Source: Costus lasius (Eukaryota; Streptophyta; Magnoliopsida; Zingiberales; Costaceae). From it: a stretch of DNA of 64,000 nt. The notes beneath the pieces were generated by a model. That model had not been told where the DNA came from, searched no databases, and was given only the letters and a program-made list of their open reading frames with translations. The position numbers were made by a program, and so were the translations under genes. The stretch covers positions 48,822,596 to 48,886,595 of the forward strand of contig CM050454.1 of the NCBI GenBank assembly GCA_027563935.2, in the 5' to 3' direction. Shown one piece after another: positions 42,801 through 54,051 of this stretch (its first letter is position 1; every line of letters begins with the position of its first letter).

Positions 42801-45689
42801 TGTAACATCCCACATTCTTAACCCCAAACAAATGGCACAATTCACAAATGATACAGGATGTTTCATATAAGATCGATCATATGCTAGGTAAAACCGAGTT
42901 CAAGAAAACACGATCTGAAAAATTTCCATAAATTCATACATACAAATTCACAAAACTCAAATCTCATAAATCTCATAAGGGTACCTGCCACCACGCAATC
43001 CTTGCACTAGACATATGCAAGGCAACAGTTATATCAAATCCACAGCTATATTAAATCCGTATCAAAACCATAAAATCCAAAAAGGTACCTGCCACCAGGC
43101 AATACTTGCACTAGACATATGCAAGTTACAGATATATCAAAACCGATTACAAAGAATACACCATAAACCGAAATTCACAACAAAATCACAAAATCGATTT
43201 TATAAACTCATATCAAACACCGAAACCAGGCTGAAGCCCGCGGTGACACAAAAATCAAACTCATAAGACTGCCATAACCGGCAACATAATTCACATAGTT
43301 CACATAGTCTCATGATTCACATAGTTCATATAATTTATGTTAAGGCCACAACCGGCCCCAAGAATTAAGCATAAAAATTCTTAAAACAGCAAACAGCATA
43401 ATTATCCACGCCAAAGCACTCAAGACATGCGCCCCTGTTCTATGCCTAAAAATAGTGAGGGGTGAGCTACACAGCCCAGTGAGTGGATAGTCTAAATCGA
43501 CCATCCAGAACATACATTCAAAAATATAGGCAGATTATTTTAAAAATCTTTAACAGGAACATTATGTCAACATATAACAAAATAAAGAAACAGAAGTCAT
43601 ATAGACAGTTAAATGTACACACTAGCATATTACAAATTCAGGTTCTAGAGTTTTACTCTAACCCAATTAAACACATATATTCTAAACCAACTAAACACAC
43701 CATACTTAATTAACCTAGTTGTCCAGCATATTCAGTAGTGACCAATATGGTCTAACCCGGCTTTGGCCTAAGCACTGGGAGCTGCAAAATCTCGTGCAAC
43801 ACATAAACATGGACAGTGAGTAGAATCAAGAGGTGGCCCCCGCCAGGTCACGACGTGGCACTTTGCTCTAAAACACCCCATAAACACATCGATGGATTGT
43901 GTGTAGATTCAAGAGGTGGCCCCCGCCGAGTCACGGCGTGGCACTTTGCTCCACACACCCAACATCATAAACCTAGTGATGACATCAAGAGGTGGCCCCT
44001 GTCTGATCAAGACATGGCACTTTGCGTCTTATATCACCCCAACACATAAAAGAGTAATGACATCAAGAGGTGGCCCCTGTCCGACCAAGACATGGCACTT
44101 TGCGTCAAAACCCGTTCTCCCAAAAGGTTCCTACTGGACAACAGACACATCTTATTTCAAATTTCACATAGGTGAACATATTTCACAAAGGTGGACTCCT
44201 AAGTGTCAACTAGACTCTAGGATAGTCATCACAAAAATCATATCGGGCAGGCATCAACCCCCATCACAATAATCATAATAGGCAGGCTGAACATCAACCT
44301 CCTCACATATCACAATACAGGGCTGAAATTCAAACCCTTAACATAACACATAAGGACTATCCCCTTGAGTTTATAGTTACACCTAGCCTTAGTCCTAACC
44401 ATCACATAATCACATAATTTTCCAAATTTACATAACCCATAATTTTCCAAATTCACATAATCACACATATTGTTCAAAATTCACATAACATAACACATAA
44501 TATTTTATATTCGAATATCACCGAATATAGTGTAGTCCTTAAATTTCATGCTGATTAGTTTAATCAAATTTTGCTATGTTATCACCCAAATTTTCTCAAA
44601 CAAAATACATGACCATAAACATATAATATGTTACACACATAAAGAAATAACTAAGGTAGCGTTAACAGCATTTATAAAGCATCCATAAAATCAACATAAA
44701 TTGTAAAACATGTATTCTTATAAATCACTTTACAAATTACCACAAATTACCACATGTAAACATGTTAACTACAACTATAAAAATTTCGGTTTAACTACAA
44801 TTATAAAGGTATCGGTTTTCATACATGCTATAAAAATCATTGATCTAATGTTACCAAAATTCCCTATAAAATACCTAGTTAACAAGAATTTCATGCTCAA
44901 AATTCAATGATCTAAAGCTACCAAAAATCCCTATAAAAATACCTTAAATTTCATGCCACAATTTTCGGTTTTCATGAGATACATACCTTTTACAAAATTT
45001 CGGTTTTCATGAAAATACAAGAAGATCTTAAATTCGGTTTCACGAACAATAAGGATATATAAATATTCGGTTTCCATGACAATTATACCATTATAACTTT
45101 CGGTTATCACAAGAAGAAGTCTTGAATTTTCGGTTTTTAACATTGCAAATCTCTAATCAATCTCATGCATCAATAACACAACCCAATTGTTAGGAATCAA
45201 TTAAGACAACCCACTCACCTTGAAACTTAGGTTAAAAATCTCCCCAACAAAAATCGTCCAAAGCCTTTGAAGTCACCCAAAGGATCTCCAAGAAATCGCC
45301 AAGAAAGTTTCACCTCAAGGGAAATTCGCCAAGGGAAGAAGATGGAGAAAAATCGCCTCAAAACTCTTCAATAATCGCCACTTCTTCAAGCCGCCACCCT
45401 AATTTTTCTCAAGACTCCAAAAATCGCCAATAATCTCACCCTAGTCGATATTACCACTTAAACTTTGGGTTTTTAAATTTTAAACCCATTAACCAATTAA
45501 TTCCAATAGGGTTTAACCCATATAATTCATAATTTCGAATTTTCAAACCCAATAACCCATAGTTAACCAATTAATTTAATTAACTTACAAATAACCAATC
45601 ACTTAACCGAAATCCAATAAGGATTTAATTAATATCCAATAAGGATTTAATTAACCAATAAGGTCTAATTAATTAACCAATAAGGTCTA
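42801..45689 (-). repeat. Gypsy F 5' LTR, truncated
   Basis: Matches the complete LTR over about 2.88 kb and then stops in the AT-rich part. The last 14 bases (AACCAATAAGGTCT) repeat a word found just upstream, as filler DNA would. About 300 bp of LTR is lost together with part of the Copia C LTR. Confidence 0.85.
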
Positions 45690-45754
45690 CCCCAATATCA
45701 GTGTCAAGTAGTACATAAGTTGACCAAAACTAGGTCCTAGGGCATATACACCAA

Positions 45755-45766
45755 CAATCTCCCACT
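45755..45766 (-). promoter_or_regulatory. Copia C polypurine tract
   Basis: On the minus strand GCAAGTGGGAGAT precedes the LTR start TGTTGGTG. It is the same tract as in family A. Confidence 0.85.
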
Positions 45767-45795
45767 TGCACTAAGACCTAGAAGTTGAGGAATCT

Positions 45796-46655
45796 CTACC
45801 CCATATCTCTAGCGTGAACATCATGCTTCTGCTGCGCCAAAGCCTTGGTCAATGGGTCTGCCAGATTGTTCTCTGTGTCTACTCTGTTAATCTTGACATC
45901 ACTTCTGTCAATGATCTCTCTGATCAGGTGAAATCTTCTGAGTATGTGTTTGGATCTTTGATGAGACCGTGGTTCCTTGGCTTGTGCAATTGCTCCATTG
46001 TTGTCACAGTAGAGTTCAATGGGATCTATTGCACTAGGTACCACTTGAAGATCACATAAGAACTTCCTTATCCAAACAGCTTCCTTGGCTGCCTCAGAAG
46101 CAGCCACATACTCAGCTTCGGTTGTAGAATCTGCTATGGTGGATTGCTTGAAGCTCTTCCAACATACAGCGCCTCCATTTATCTTGAACACATAGCCGGC
46201 CTGCGATCTAAAGTCGTCAGGGTCAGACTGGAACGATGCGTCAGTATAGCCCTGCATACTGAGCTCTTCCTGTCCCCCATAGACCAAGAACAAATCCTTA
46301 GTTCTTCTCAGATACTTTAGGATGTTCTTTACAGCCACCCAGTGCTGTAGACCTGGATTGGATTGGTATCGGCTGGTTATGCTCACAGCATATGCCACAT
46401 CTGGTCTAGTACATAACATTGCATACATGATCGATCCTACTGCCGAAGCATAAGGAATTCGACTCATGTCATCCCTCTCAGCCTGTGTTGTAGGACACTG
46501 GCTCTTTGAGAGAGTAAGGCCATGTCTCACTGGAAGGTATCCTTTCTTGGATTGCTCCATGTAGAACCTCTCTAGTACCTTATCCATGTAAGTACTTTGA
46601 CTAAGGGCCAAGAGCCTCTTGGATCTATCCCGGTAGATCCTCACGCCTAGAATAT
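45796..46655 (-). pseudogene. Copia C pol: RT end and RNase H
   Basis: From the A2 insertion leftward the frame reads LGVRIYRDRSKRLL, through GYTDASFQSDPDDF, DSTTEAEYVAASEA and YCDNNGAIAQ to NLADPLTKAL. It is the end of RT and a complete RNase H close to Copia A. It ends at a TAG (45796-45798) six codons before a second TAG that matches the family stop, so the C-terminus is slightly short. Bases 46656-46713 of the open frame belong to the A2 LTR and are not part of the gene. The upstream part of the gene is at 55721-55841. Confidence 0.85.
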
Positions 46656-48319
46656 TGTTGGGGTATGCCCTTAAGGCTAATGTTTGAGGCCTATGGGAAT
46701 GTATCTGTATCATGTAATAAACTCTTATGTTTATAAAGGCATGGTTGTTATTCAGTTAGTTACATTGTCTGCTGCAATATATGTTCTTCTGAATAATGTC
46801 TCAAAGCTGTTCAGCTAGGCTGACATGCAGTTAAGTCCTTAGTCGATATATCTTGGTGAACATGAGACAGCCTTGATATGATTGAGACTAATATGTGTTC
46901 TAATCTTATAGGATGCTTCGAGCATGGAATAAGATGTAGACTCATGGGTACATGGGATGTACTGGACAGACCCTACTAGGATGTTCAATTGTTTGTCGCA
47001 ATGTGAATATTCCTTGAGTATGACAAGTGGCACATTTCCTCTGACTTGAGATCACTTGTGTTTTCTAAATGATGATTGTCATTGTTTTGAGGTAGTTCAA
47101 TATCATTTGAAACATAATGATTATAGACTATCTTGGATGGTGAGCTTGAGTCAGGTTAGGGCACTAGTGATAGACATAGGATTGCCGTCTCCTTGTTTAA
47201 GGAGTGTGATGTTCTAAAGGGGCCCCCTGGATGAGATGATTGAGAAAAGAGTATGGCCATACCCAGGTGACAGTGTTCATCTGTTCTAATCATGCTCATC
47301 ATATTGGAGTTACAAGCTTGACATGCTTGTCCAATAAGAACGTCCAGTGGTAAAGGAAATATGCATGCCTTGTGATTTGATTCACACTTGTGCTGTTTTT
47401 GGGTGTAGTCTTGGAAGACTCTTTCCTTTATATCGGGAGACAGTGATGTGTTGCTAGATACCCCTCACTGATCGTGATAATGTGAGTTATCGTTACCGAC
47501 ATTTAAAGGAAACCCTCAGGGTCGCACAATTTGATGATATGGCTTACTTAAGTCAGATCGTATGGACTGTATTGTTCGGATTCAGTTTAAAGGGATTTAA
47601 TCTCTGATTGTAAGTGAGATCTGGTCTGATCATGTTTGATTGATTAGGGCTTGAGATCGGTAAGCTTCGATCGAGAGAATGAATGCTAGATCGGTCAGAT
47701 CAGAAGCATTAAGAGATCAACGGTCAGATCAAGAACCTTGTGGTTTAATTATGATTTGGACTGGTTGCTTGGCTTGATTAGTTCTTAAACCGAACCAATG
47801 TGAACCGGCTCATGAAATGAGCGCATGGTTCAAGGCTTGGCGAGTTGTTCACTTGGCGTGAACATTGGAGCGAACGTGGTGGCTATTTTTAGTAACCATG
47901 ATCTCCACTTGGAGATAACGCTCACGTTCGAATAGTGCTTACTACTCTCGCCTATCAAGCGACCTCTTCTCTTGACGCTTTCGTGTGTGGCGACGTCTTG
48001 AAGGTTGAGGAGGATTCGGCCAAGAAGTTCATCATCCCTTTCCATTCGATCAAGGACACTTTGTAGCCTTGCTAGCACAAGGAGCAACAAAGAGTTTGCC
48101 ATCATCCTCTTGTGTGCGAGACTTTGGAGAAGTGGCATTTGCGATTTTTCTTCCAAGGCGCCATCTAGAAATGGCTATGGTATGAATCGTTTTATTCATG
48201 CTGATTTTATATGCTAATCATAATGCATGCAAAGATCATTGAAACCCTTTTTCCGCTGCATCTATATCTCCATATGCGCCTGTAGGGTTTTACCTCCCCT
48301 TATTCTAGGGGATCTTTCA
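46656..48319 (+). repeat. Copia A2 5' LTR
   Basis: TGTTGGGG to GATCTTTCA. It belongs to a different subgroup from A1 (AAGGCTAATG start, shorter, different promoter-side text). ATG GCT ATG is at 48171-48179, followed by GTATGA. Confidence 0.92.
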
Positions 48320-50125
48320 AATTGGTATCAGAGCGCTGGTTGAAGCATGTTTTTTATGATTGCTTAACGCTTGAGCCATTTTTGTGATCCTTGTATGCGC
48401 CATATTGCTAGATCTAGGCTACATGCGAACCTTTACTTGTTGTGTATTGTAGTTGACGCATGTAGTAAGGTAGCGCTTCTATATGTTCTTGTTGATGTTT
48501 TCTTAAAAACTCAAACGACTTGCGCGCACACCATTAGATCTAAGTGCCGCCTGCATTAAACCCTTAGACGGGTTATTAGGGTTGAAATCATCCCCTGTGT
48601 TAGATCCAAACAGTCTGATCAGACCATCTGACAGCCTGAATGGGTCGACCAGTTAGCACTTTGGCGCAAGCCTATGGTGGCTATAGGTCGACTGCAGACA
48701 GGTGTGTAGCGATGTCTGATTGAGACACCCAATGAACGCACCTGAGTTAGGCCCGGGGTCACGCCCGCTTGCCAGACCTCAGTGTGGTCGTTCAGCCCTG
48801 GCGCATGCATGGTTGACCTTATGGTCAACACAAGTCAGTTAGGACTTGGTGCATGCAAGGGCAGTGGATTTGACTAGGTTGGTTGAGTGGATCCCTAGTA
48901 ATGGACCGTTGTAAGGTTGTAGGGGAAATAAGGAAAAAATTAAAATTGATCCCAAGGGGTTTTCGAAAATTTTAATTTTTATGATGGATCACATGATGCT
49001 GATTGGATGCATATGTTTGTCTATTTAGTCTTATGTGGGCTGCTCATATTAATTGTGTGCTGTGCTGGGGCCTGCGTGCCTGTATTAAATTGTAAATTAA
49101 TTATTGTGATCTGCGCATCACTGTGTTTTAATTTATAAATGTTAGTGACCTGCGTGTCACTCTTGTCTAGATAGTTAAATTTGTAATTTAATTAGACAAG
49201 AGCACAAAGCACACTTGGCAGAGGCGCATGCAGCAGTGGCTGGACCAGGTGGGAGGTCCAGGGTTCGACTCTGGGACCAGGCGCAAATTCCTGGTGGGCG
49301 CACCTGTGCTGCAGATGGCGCTTGGGCCCAGGTTTGGGCCAGATGAGCAGCGAAAGACCCATGAAGAGCAAATGAAGACTTAAGTTAGGTTAAGGTCTTC
49401 TAGGGCTATGGGCTTTTACCACATAAGATACATGCTTTCTTTTATTGCTTAAATATTGGAATTGCATGATCAAATTATCTTCTGCTATCACCATAGGAAT
49501 TGCATGATAGGCAAGAAGATAAAAGACCGTTAAAATCCAACGCTAAAATATCAAGCTCGTAAGCCTTCTGACGCGAAACCTCACTGTTCTGACTATCGTT
49601 GGAGCCGTGTTGTACCCACTCAGTGGGCACGTCCATCTATCTTCAGAGGGTGCGGGATTACACCTGTGTGTTACAGAGTAGGGATTTATCCCTTCTCGTT
49701 GCTCAGCATAGCACATGGTGGTCCAGGGAGTAGGTCGGGTCAGCTTGACCGTGTTGGCTACATATGTGGCGCATATGGTAGCACATGGAGGCAGCCATCT
49801 GTGGGATCAGAGACTGTGTTGTACCAACTCAGTTGGCACAGTCTGCTGGATTGCCCAGATGAAGGGGAATCGCACGGGTTGGCGATTGGCTGGGACGCCT
49901 ACCAGAAACTAGTGCTTGTACTCTCTGTGCATCTTATCTCGCCTGAGCGGGACGCGGAGACCAAGTATGAAATCTGGATCCCATCTCACTAAAAGAGTTC
50001 TACTCTTTCGGGCTGTTTTGCTGGATTTTTCACGCCTGATAAAATAGTGAGAAAAAGAATCTTTCTTAAGTCCTGATCGATTCTTATACATTGATACTGA
50101 CCTTGCTGTTCTTGCATTGTTGTAG
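48180..50125 (+). other. Predicted 5' leader intron of Copia A2
   Basis: Donor GTATGA at 48180 and acceptor TTGTTGTAG ending at 50125 would remove 1946 nt. ATG GCT ATG joins ATA CCT GCA GCA ACG AAC ACC and then the gag ATG at 50147, in frame. Confidence 0.7.
48323..48334 (+). promoter_or_regulatory. Copia A2 primer binding site
   Basis: TGGTATCAGAGC three bases after the LTR end; Met tRNA type. Confidence 0.92.
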
Positions 50126-50146
50126 ATACCTGCAGCAACGAACACC
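48335..50146 (+). other. Copia A2 untranslated leader
   Basis: Same layout as the A1 leader, with several small indels. tRNA-like boxes lie at 49216-49270 and hairpins at 49607-49630 and 49796-49861. No credible ORF. Confidence 0.7.
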
Positions 50147-53100
50147 ATGAACTTCAATGTGCGATCCCTACTGGAAAGGGAGAAGTTTGCTGGGCCGAAC
50201 TTCTCTGACTGGTTTGGACACCTTAAGATCGTTCTTAAGGCAGAGAGGAAACTGTATGTCCTCGAGACGGCGATACCGCCGCAGCCCGCTCCGAACGCCG
50301 CAAGGGCGGTTCGGGAAGCCTATGAAAAGCACGTCAATGATAGCATTGATGTCGCTTGCCTGATGCTAGCGTCTATGACGCCACCGCTGCAGCGTCAGCA
50401 TGAGGATATGTCAGCTATACAGATTATAGCAAACCTCAAGATGCTGTATGCTGCACAGGCGAGGACTGAACGCTATAATTTGACTAAGCTCTTCTTTCAG
50501 AGCAAACTGGCTGAAGGGAGCCCAGTGGGAGCTCACGTGCTCAAGATGATTGGGCACAAGGAGGCTCTGGAGAAACTGGGGCACACCATCAACCAGGAGC
50601 TTGCTGTGGACATTATTCTGCAGTCTCTCCCGCCATCATTCGACGCGTTCATTATTAACTTTAATATGAACAAAATCGATTGTACGCCGGCAGAGCTGTT
50701 GAATATGCTCTTGACTACTGAGGAAACTCTGAAGGGAAAGCCTTCGACCTCTGTCTTAATGGTTCCTTCAAGGAACAAGAAGAAGGGGAAGAAGGGCAAG
50801 GCCCCGGTCAAGAATTACAGCAAGGCTCTGAAGCAGAAGGTGAAGCGGTCCAAGGAATACAGGTGTTTCCACTGTGGCCAGCTGGGTCACTGGAAAAAGG
50901 ACTGTAAAGCGCTCCAAGGAGACAAGAGGGGAAGCTTTGCTTCTGGCTCAGGTATATTCGTGACTGAGGTCATGTTTTCATCTTCTTCTATATCATGGGT
51001 GTTGGACACTGCATGTGGAGTTCACATTTGTTCAAATGTGCAGGAACTCAAGAGAAGAAGGCAGGTGGGACAGCATGAGGTGGACCTACGCGTTGGAAAC
51101 GGGGCACGGGTTGCTGCTGTTGCTGTAGGAGACTACTTCATTTCTTTACCATCTGGAATTGTATTGGAACTAAACAGTTGTTACTTTGTTCCCAGTATAA
51201 CTAAAAATATTATCTCCATTCCTGCTCTTGTCAGGAAGGGATTTTCCTTTGAATGCAATATTTCAAAGTGTATTTTATCTTTTGATAATATTGTTTATGC
51301 AACTGGTTCAATTAACAATGGGTTATACATGTTGGACATGGAAAGTTCGATACAGCAAATTGATATTAAGAAAGCCAAGTATGCTGATGACAGCACCTTG
51401 CTATGGCATAGTCGTTTAGGCCATATTAACGAGAAACGCATTAAGCGGTTGCATGATAATGGACTGCTGGGATCATTCTCCTGTGAGGAGATTGATACAT
51501 GCAAGGCTTGTTTAATGGGTAAAATGACGAAGTCACCTTTTCCTCACAAAGGTCAAAGGGCTTCAGGTTTACTTGACCTTATACACAGTGATGTGTGTGG
51601 GCCATTCAGTAAACATGCCAGAGGTGGCTATCAGTACTTCATTACCTTTACTGATGATTTCAGTAGGTATGGCTATGTCTATCTGATGAGACATAAGAGT
51701 GAATCTTTTGACAAGTTCAAAGAGTTCAAGAATGAAGTACAGAATCAGCTAGGCCGAAATATCAAAACACTTCGCTCAGATCGAGGTGGTGAATACCTAA
51801 GTCATGCGTTTACTGACTATCTAAAGGAGTGTGGGATTATCTCACAGCTCACTCCACCAGGAACACCGCAATGGAATGGTGTGTCCGAGAGGAGAAATAG
51901 AACGTTACTTGATATGGTTCGTTCTATGATGAGTCAGGCTTCTTTACCCAACTCCTTTTGGGGTTTTGCACTGGAAACAGCTGCAAAGGTACTAAACCGA
52001 GTGCCATCCAAGGCAGTTTCAAAGACGCCATATGAGTTATGGTATGGGAAACAGCCAAGCTTGACATTTATCAGGATCTGGGGCTGCGAGGCTTATGTCA
52101 AAAAGCTCGCCTCTGGGAAACTAGAGAGCAGATCTGACAAATGTATCTTTGTCGGTTACCCTAAGGAAACTAAGGGTTATTATTTCTACGATCCCAAAGA
52201 GAACAAGGTTTTTGTTGCTCGGACGGCCATATTTCTTGAGAAGGAGTTTCTTCTGCAAGAGGCCAGTGGGAGAGAAATAAAGCTGGATGAGAATCCAGAG
52301 GTAGGACAAAGTGACCAAGCAGAATTGGATGAGCCTGAGCCAGTAGAACAGGTTATTGAACAACCTGAGGCTCAGATATCACGGGAACCGCGAAGATCGG
52401 GAAGGATCCGTCGACAACCTGAGCGTTATGACGGAGTCTACATCATTGATCATGATGAACCCCTCACTTATGCGGAAGCGGTCAGTGGACCGGAGTCAGC
52501 GAGATGGCTTGAAGCTATGCGCGCCGAGATGGACTCCATGTCAGATAACCAAGTTTGGGATTTGGTTGATCCGCCTCCGGGAGTTATCCCTATAGGCTGT
52601 AAATGGATCTTCAAGAAGAAGATTGACATGGATGGTAACGTGGTTACCTATAAAGGCAGGCTAGTTGCGAAAGGTTTCAAACAAATCTACGGGATAGATT
52701 ATGATGAAACTTTCTCACCTGTTGCCATGTTTAAGTCTATTCGGATTCTTTTCGCGATAGTTGCATATTATGATTATGAGATCTGGCAGATGGATGTGAA
52801 AACAGCTTTCCTTAATGGAAATCTGGATGAGGATGTGTACATGACACAACCAGAAGGTTTCACTAATCCAGCGGATCGTTATAAGATATGCAAGTTAAAG
52901 AAGTCCATTTATGGACTTAAGCAAGCATCTAGAAGCTGGAATATTCGTTTTGATGAATCAATCAGTGAATTTGGTTTCATCAAGAACGAGGATGACCCGT
53001 GTGTTTATAAGAGGTTTAGTGGGAGCGTGATTACTTTCCTAGTCCTCTACGTCGATGACATCTTGATCATTGGAAATGACATTCCTGAAATGCATGCTGT

Positions 53101-54031
53101 GAAGGCATGGCTGAGGAAATGTTTCCAGATGAAAGATTTAGGAGAAGCAGCCTATGTATTAGGTGTGAAGATCTACAGGGATAGATCTAAGAGGCTTCTC
53201 GGGCTGTGCCAGAGTACTTACATCGATAAGGTCCTGGAGAGATTTCATTTAGAGAATTCTAAACGAGGATATCTTCCAGTCAGACATGGTCTGAATCTTT
53301 CGAAGAGTCAGTGTCCACAAACACAGACTGAGAAAGATGAAATGGACAATACGCCTTATGCTTCGGCTATTGGTTCCATTATGTATGCGATGTTGTGTAC
53401 TCGCCCAGACGTCGCTTACGGGTTAAGCGTGACCAGTCGTTTCCAAAGTAATCCAGGTATGGCGCACTGGATTGCAGTCAAGAACATTTTAAAATATCTG
53501 CGGAGGACCAAAGATATGTTCTTGATTTATGGTGGTCAGGAAGAACTCAGTATAGAGGGATATACTGACGCTTCGTTCCAGTCGGACCAGGATGATTTCC
53601 GATCGCAATCAGGCTATGTTTTTAGCTTGAATGGAGGTGCAGTGGTGTGGAAGAGTTTCAAACAGTCAACTGTTGCTGATTCCACAACAGAAGCCGAGTA
53701 TGTTGCAGCCTCGGAAGCATCCAAGGAGGCAGTTTGGATTCGTAAGTTCGTGAGAGAACTTGGTGTTGTTCCTTCGAGTGCAGATCCTTTGGTTATCTTC
53801 TGTGATAACACTGGAGCAATCGCACAAGCAAAGGAACCACGGTCGCACCAGAAGTCCAAGCACATACAGAGACGGTTTCATTTGATCAGGGAGATCATAG
53901 ATCGTGGCGAGATCAAAGTTTGCAAGGTACATACAGATGACAATCTGGCAGACCCGCTTACTAAGCCTCTGGCGCAGCAGAAGCATGAGAAGCACTGTAA
54001 TAATATGGGTTTGAGATTTCTCAACCATTAG
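50147..54031 (+). CDS. Gag-Pol polyprotein, Ty1/Copia (A2)
   Basis: An intact 1294-codon frame with the same domain order as A1. The basic gag linker has one Asn fewer, and the protease-side Ser run has one Ser more, so the length is unchanged. Key motifs are all present: CFHCGQLGHWKKDC, LDTACGVHIC, integrase D, D and E, LYVDDILIIGND, GYTDAS, TEAEY and FCDNTGAIA. Differences from A1 are scattered and mostly conservative, for example QIIANL for EMIANL near residue 92 and SEFGF where A1 has TEFCF. The Gly at that site looks ancestral, since A3 has it too. No lesion is visible, so this copy is a good candidate for an active element. Confidence 0.95.
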   Translation: MNFNVRSLLEREKFAGPNFSDWFGHLKIVLKAERKLYVLETAIPPQPAPNAARAVREAYEKHVNDSIDVACLMLASMTPPLQRQHEDMSAIQIIANLKMLYAAQARTERYNLTKLFFQSKLAEGSPVGAHVLKMIGHKEALEKLGHTINQELAVDIILQSLPPSFDAFIINFNMNKIDCTPAELLNMLLTTEETLKGKPSTSVLMVPSRNKKKGKKGKAPVKNYSKALKQKVKRSKEYRCFHCGQLGHWKKDCKALQGDKRGSFASGSGIFVTEVMFSSSSISWVLDTACGVHICSNVQELKRRRQVGQHEVDLRVGNGARVAAVAVGDYFISLPSGIVLELNSCYFVPSITKNIISIPALVRKGFSFECNISKCILSFDNIVYATGSINNGLYMLDMESSIQQIDIKKAKYADDSTLLWHSRLGHINEKRIKRLHDNGLLGSFSCEEIDTCKACLMGKMTKSPFPHKGQRASGLLDLIHSDVCGPFSKHARGGYQYFITFTDDFSRYGYVYLMRHKSESFDKFKEFKNEVQNQLGRNIKTLRSDRGGEYLSHAFTDYLKECGIISQLTPPGTPQWNGVSERRNRTLLDMVRSMMSQASLPNSFWGFALETAAKVLNRVPSKAVSKTPYELWYGKQPSLTFIRIWGCEAYVKKLASGKLESRSDKCIFVGYPKETKGYYFYDPKENKVFVARTAIFLEKEFLLQEASGREIKLDENPEVGQSDQAELDEPEPVEQVIEQPEAQISREPRRSGRIRRQPERYDGVYIIDHDEPLTYAEAVSGPESARWLEAMRAEMDSMSDNQVWDLVDPPPGVIPIGCKWIFKKKIDMDGNVVTYKGRLVAKGFKQIYGIDYDETFSPVAMFKSIRILFAIVAYYDYEIWQMDVKTAFLNGNLDEDVYMTQPEGFTNPADRYKICKLKKSIYGLKQASRSWNIRFDESISEFGFIKNEDDPCVYKRFSGSVITFLVLYVDDILIIGNDIPEMHAVKAWLRKCFQMKDLGEAAYVLGVKIYRDRSKRLLGLCQSTYIDKVLERFHLENSKRGYLPVRHGLNLSKSQCPQTQTEKDEMDNTPYASAIGSIMYAMLCTRPDVAYGLSVTSRFQSNPGMAHWIAVKNILKYLRRTKDMFLIYGGQEELSIEGYTDASFQSDQDDFRSQSGYVFSLNGGAVVWKSFKQSTVADSTTEAEYVAASEASKEAVWIRKFVRELGVVPSSADPLVIFCDNTGAIAQAKEPRSHQKSKHIQRRFHLIREIIDRGEIKVCKVHTDDNLADPLTKPLAQQKHEKHCNNMGLRFLNH

Positions 54032-54040
54032 ATTAAGTGC

Positions 54041-54050
54041 AAGTGGGAGA
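54041..54050 (+). promoter_or_regulatory. Copia A2 polypurine tract
   Basis: AAGTGGGAGA one base before the 3' LTR. Confidence 0.85.
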
Positions 54051-54051
54051 T

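Larger units (their letters stand above)
35275..45689 (-). mobile_element. Gypsy F, chromodomain type (minus strand)
   Basis: Left LTR 35275-38452, internal region 38453-42800, right LTR 42801-45689 (truncated). Ends are TGTAA...TTACA. The LTRs show about seven differences by eye over 2.9 kb, so the insertion is recent. The internal region holds a gag-pol frame with one amber codon and an in-frame integrase deletion, so it cannot integrate by itself. It resembles the Tekay/Del chromovirus group, but I am not certain of the lineage. Confidence 0.87.
33798..45754 (-). repeat. Copia C 3' LTR, split by Gypsy F
   Basis: 33798-35274 matches the solo Copia-C LTR from its TGTTGGG end. 45690-45754 matches its last 65 bp, ending CCAACA. 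About 415 bp between these two parts is missing, so the right junction is a deletion rather than a clean insertion edge. Confidence 0.82.

Noticed and set aside
46656..46713. Extra 19 codons at the start of the Copia C pol frame
   Set aside because: They lie in the A2 LTR and are a chance continuation across the insertion edge.
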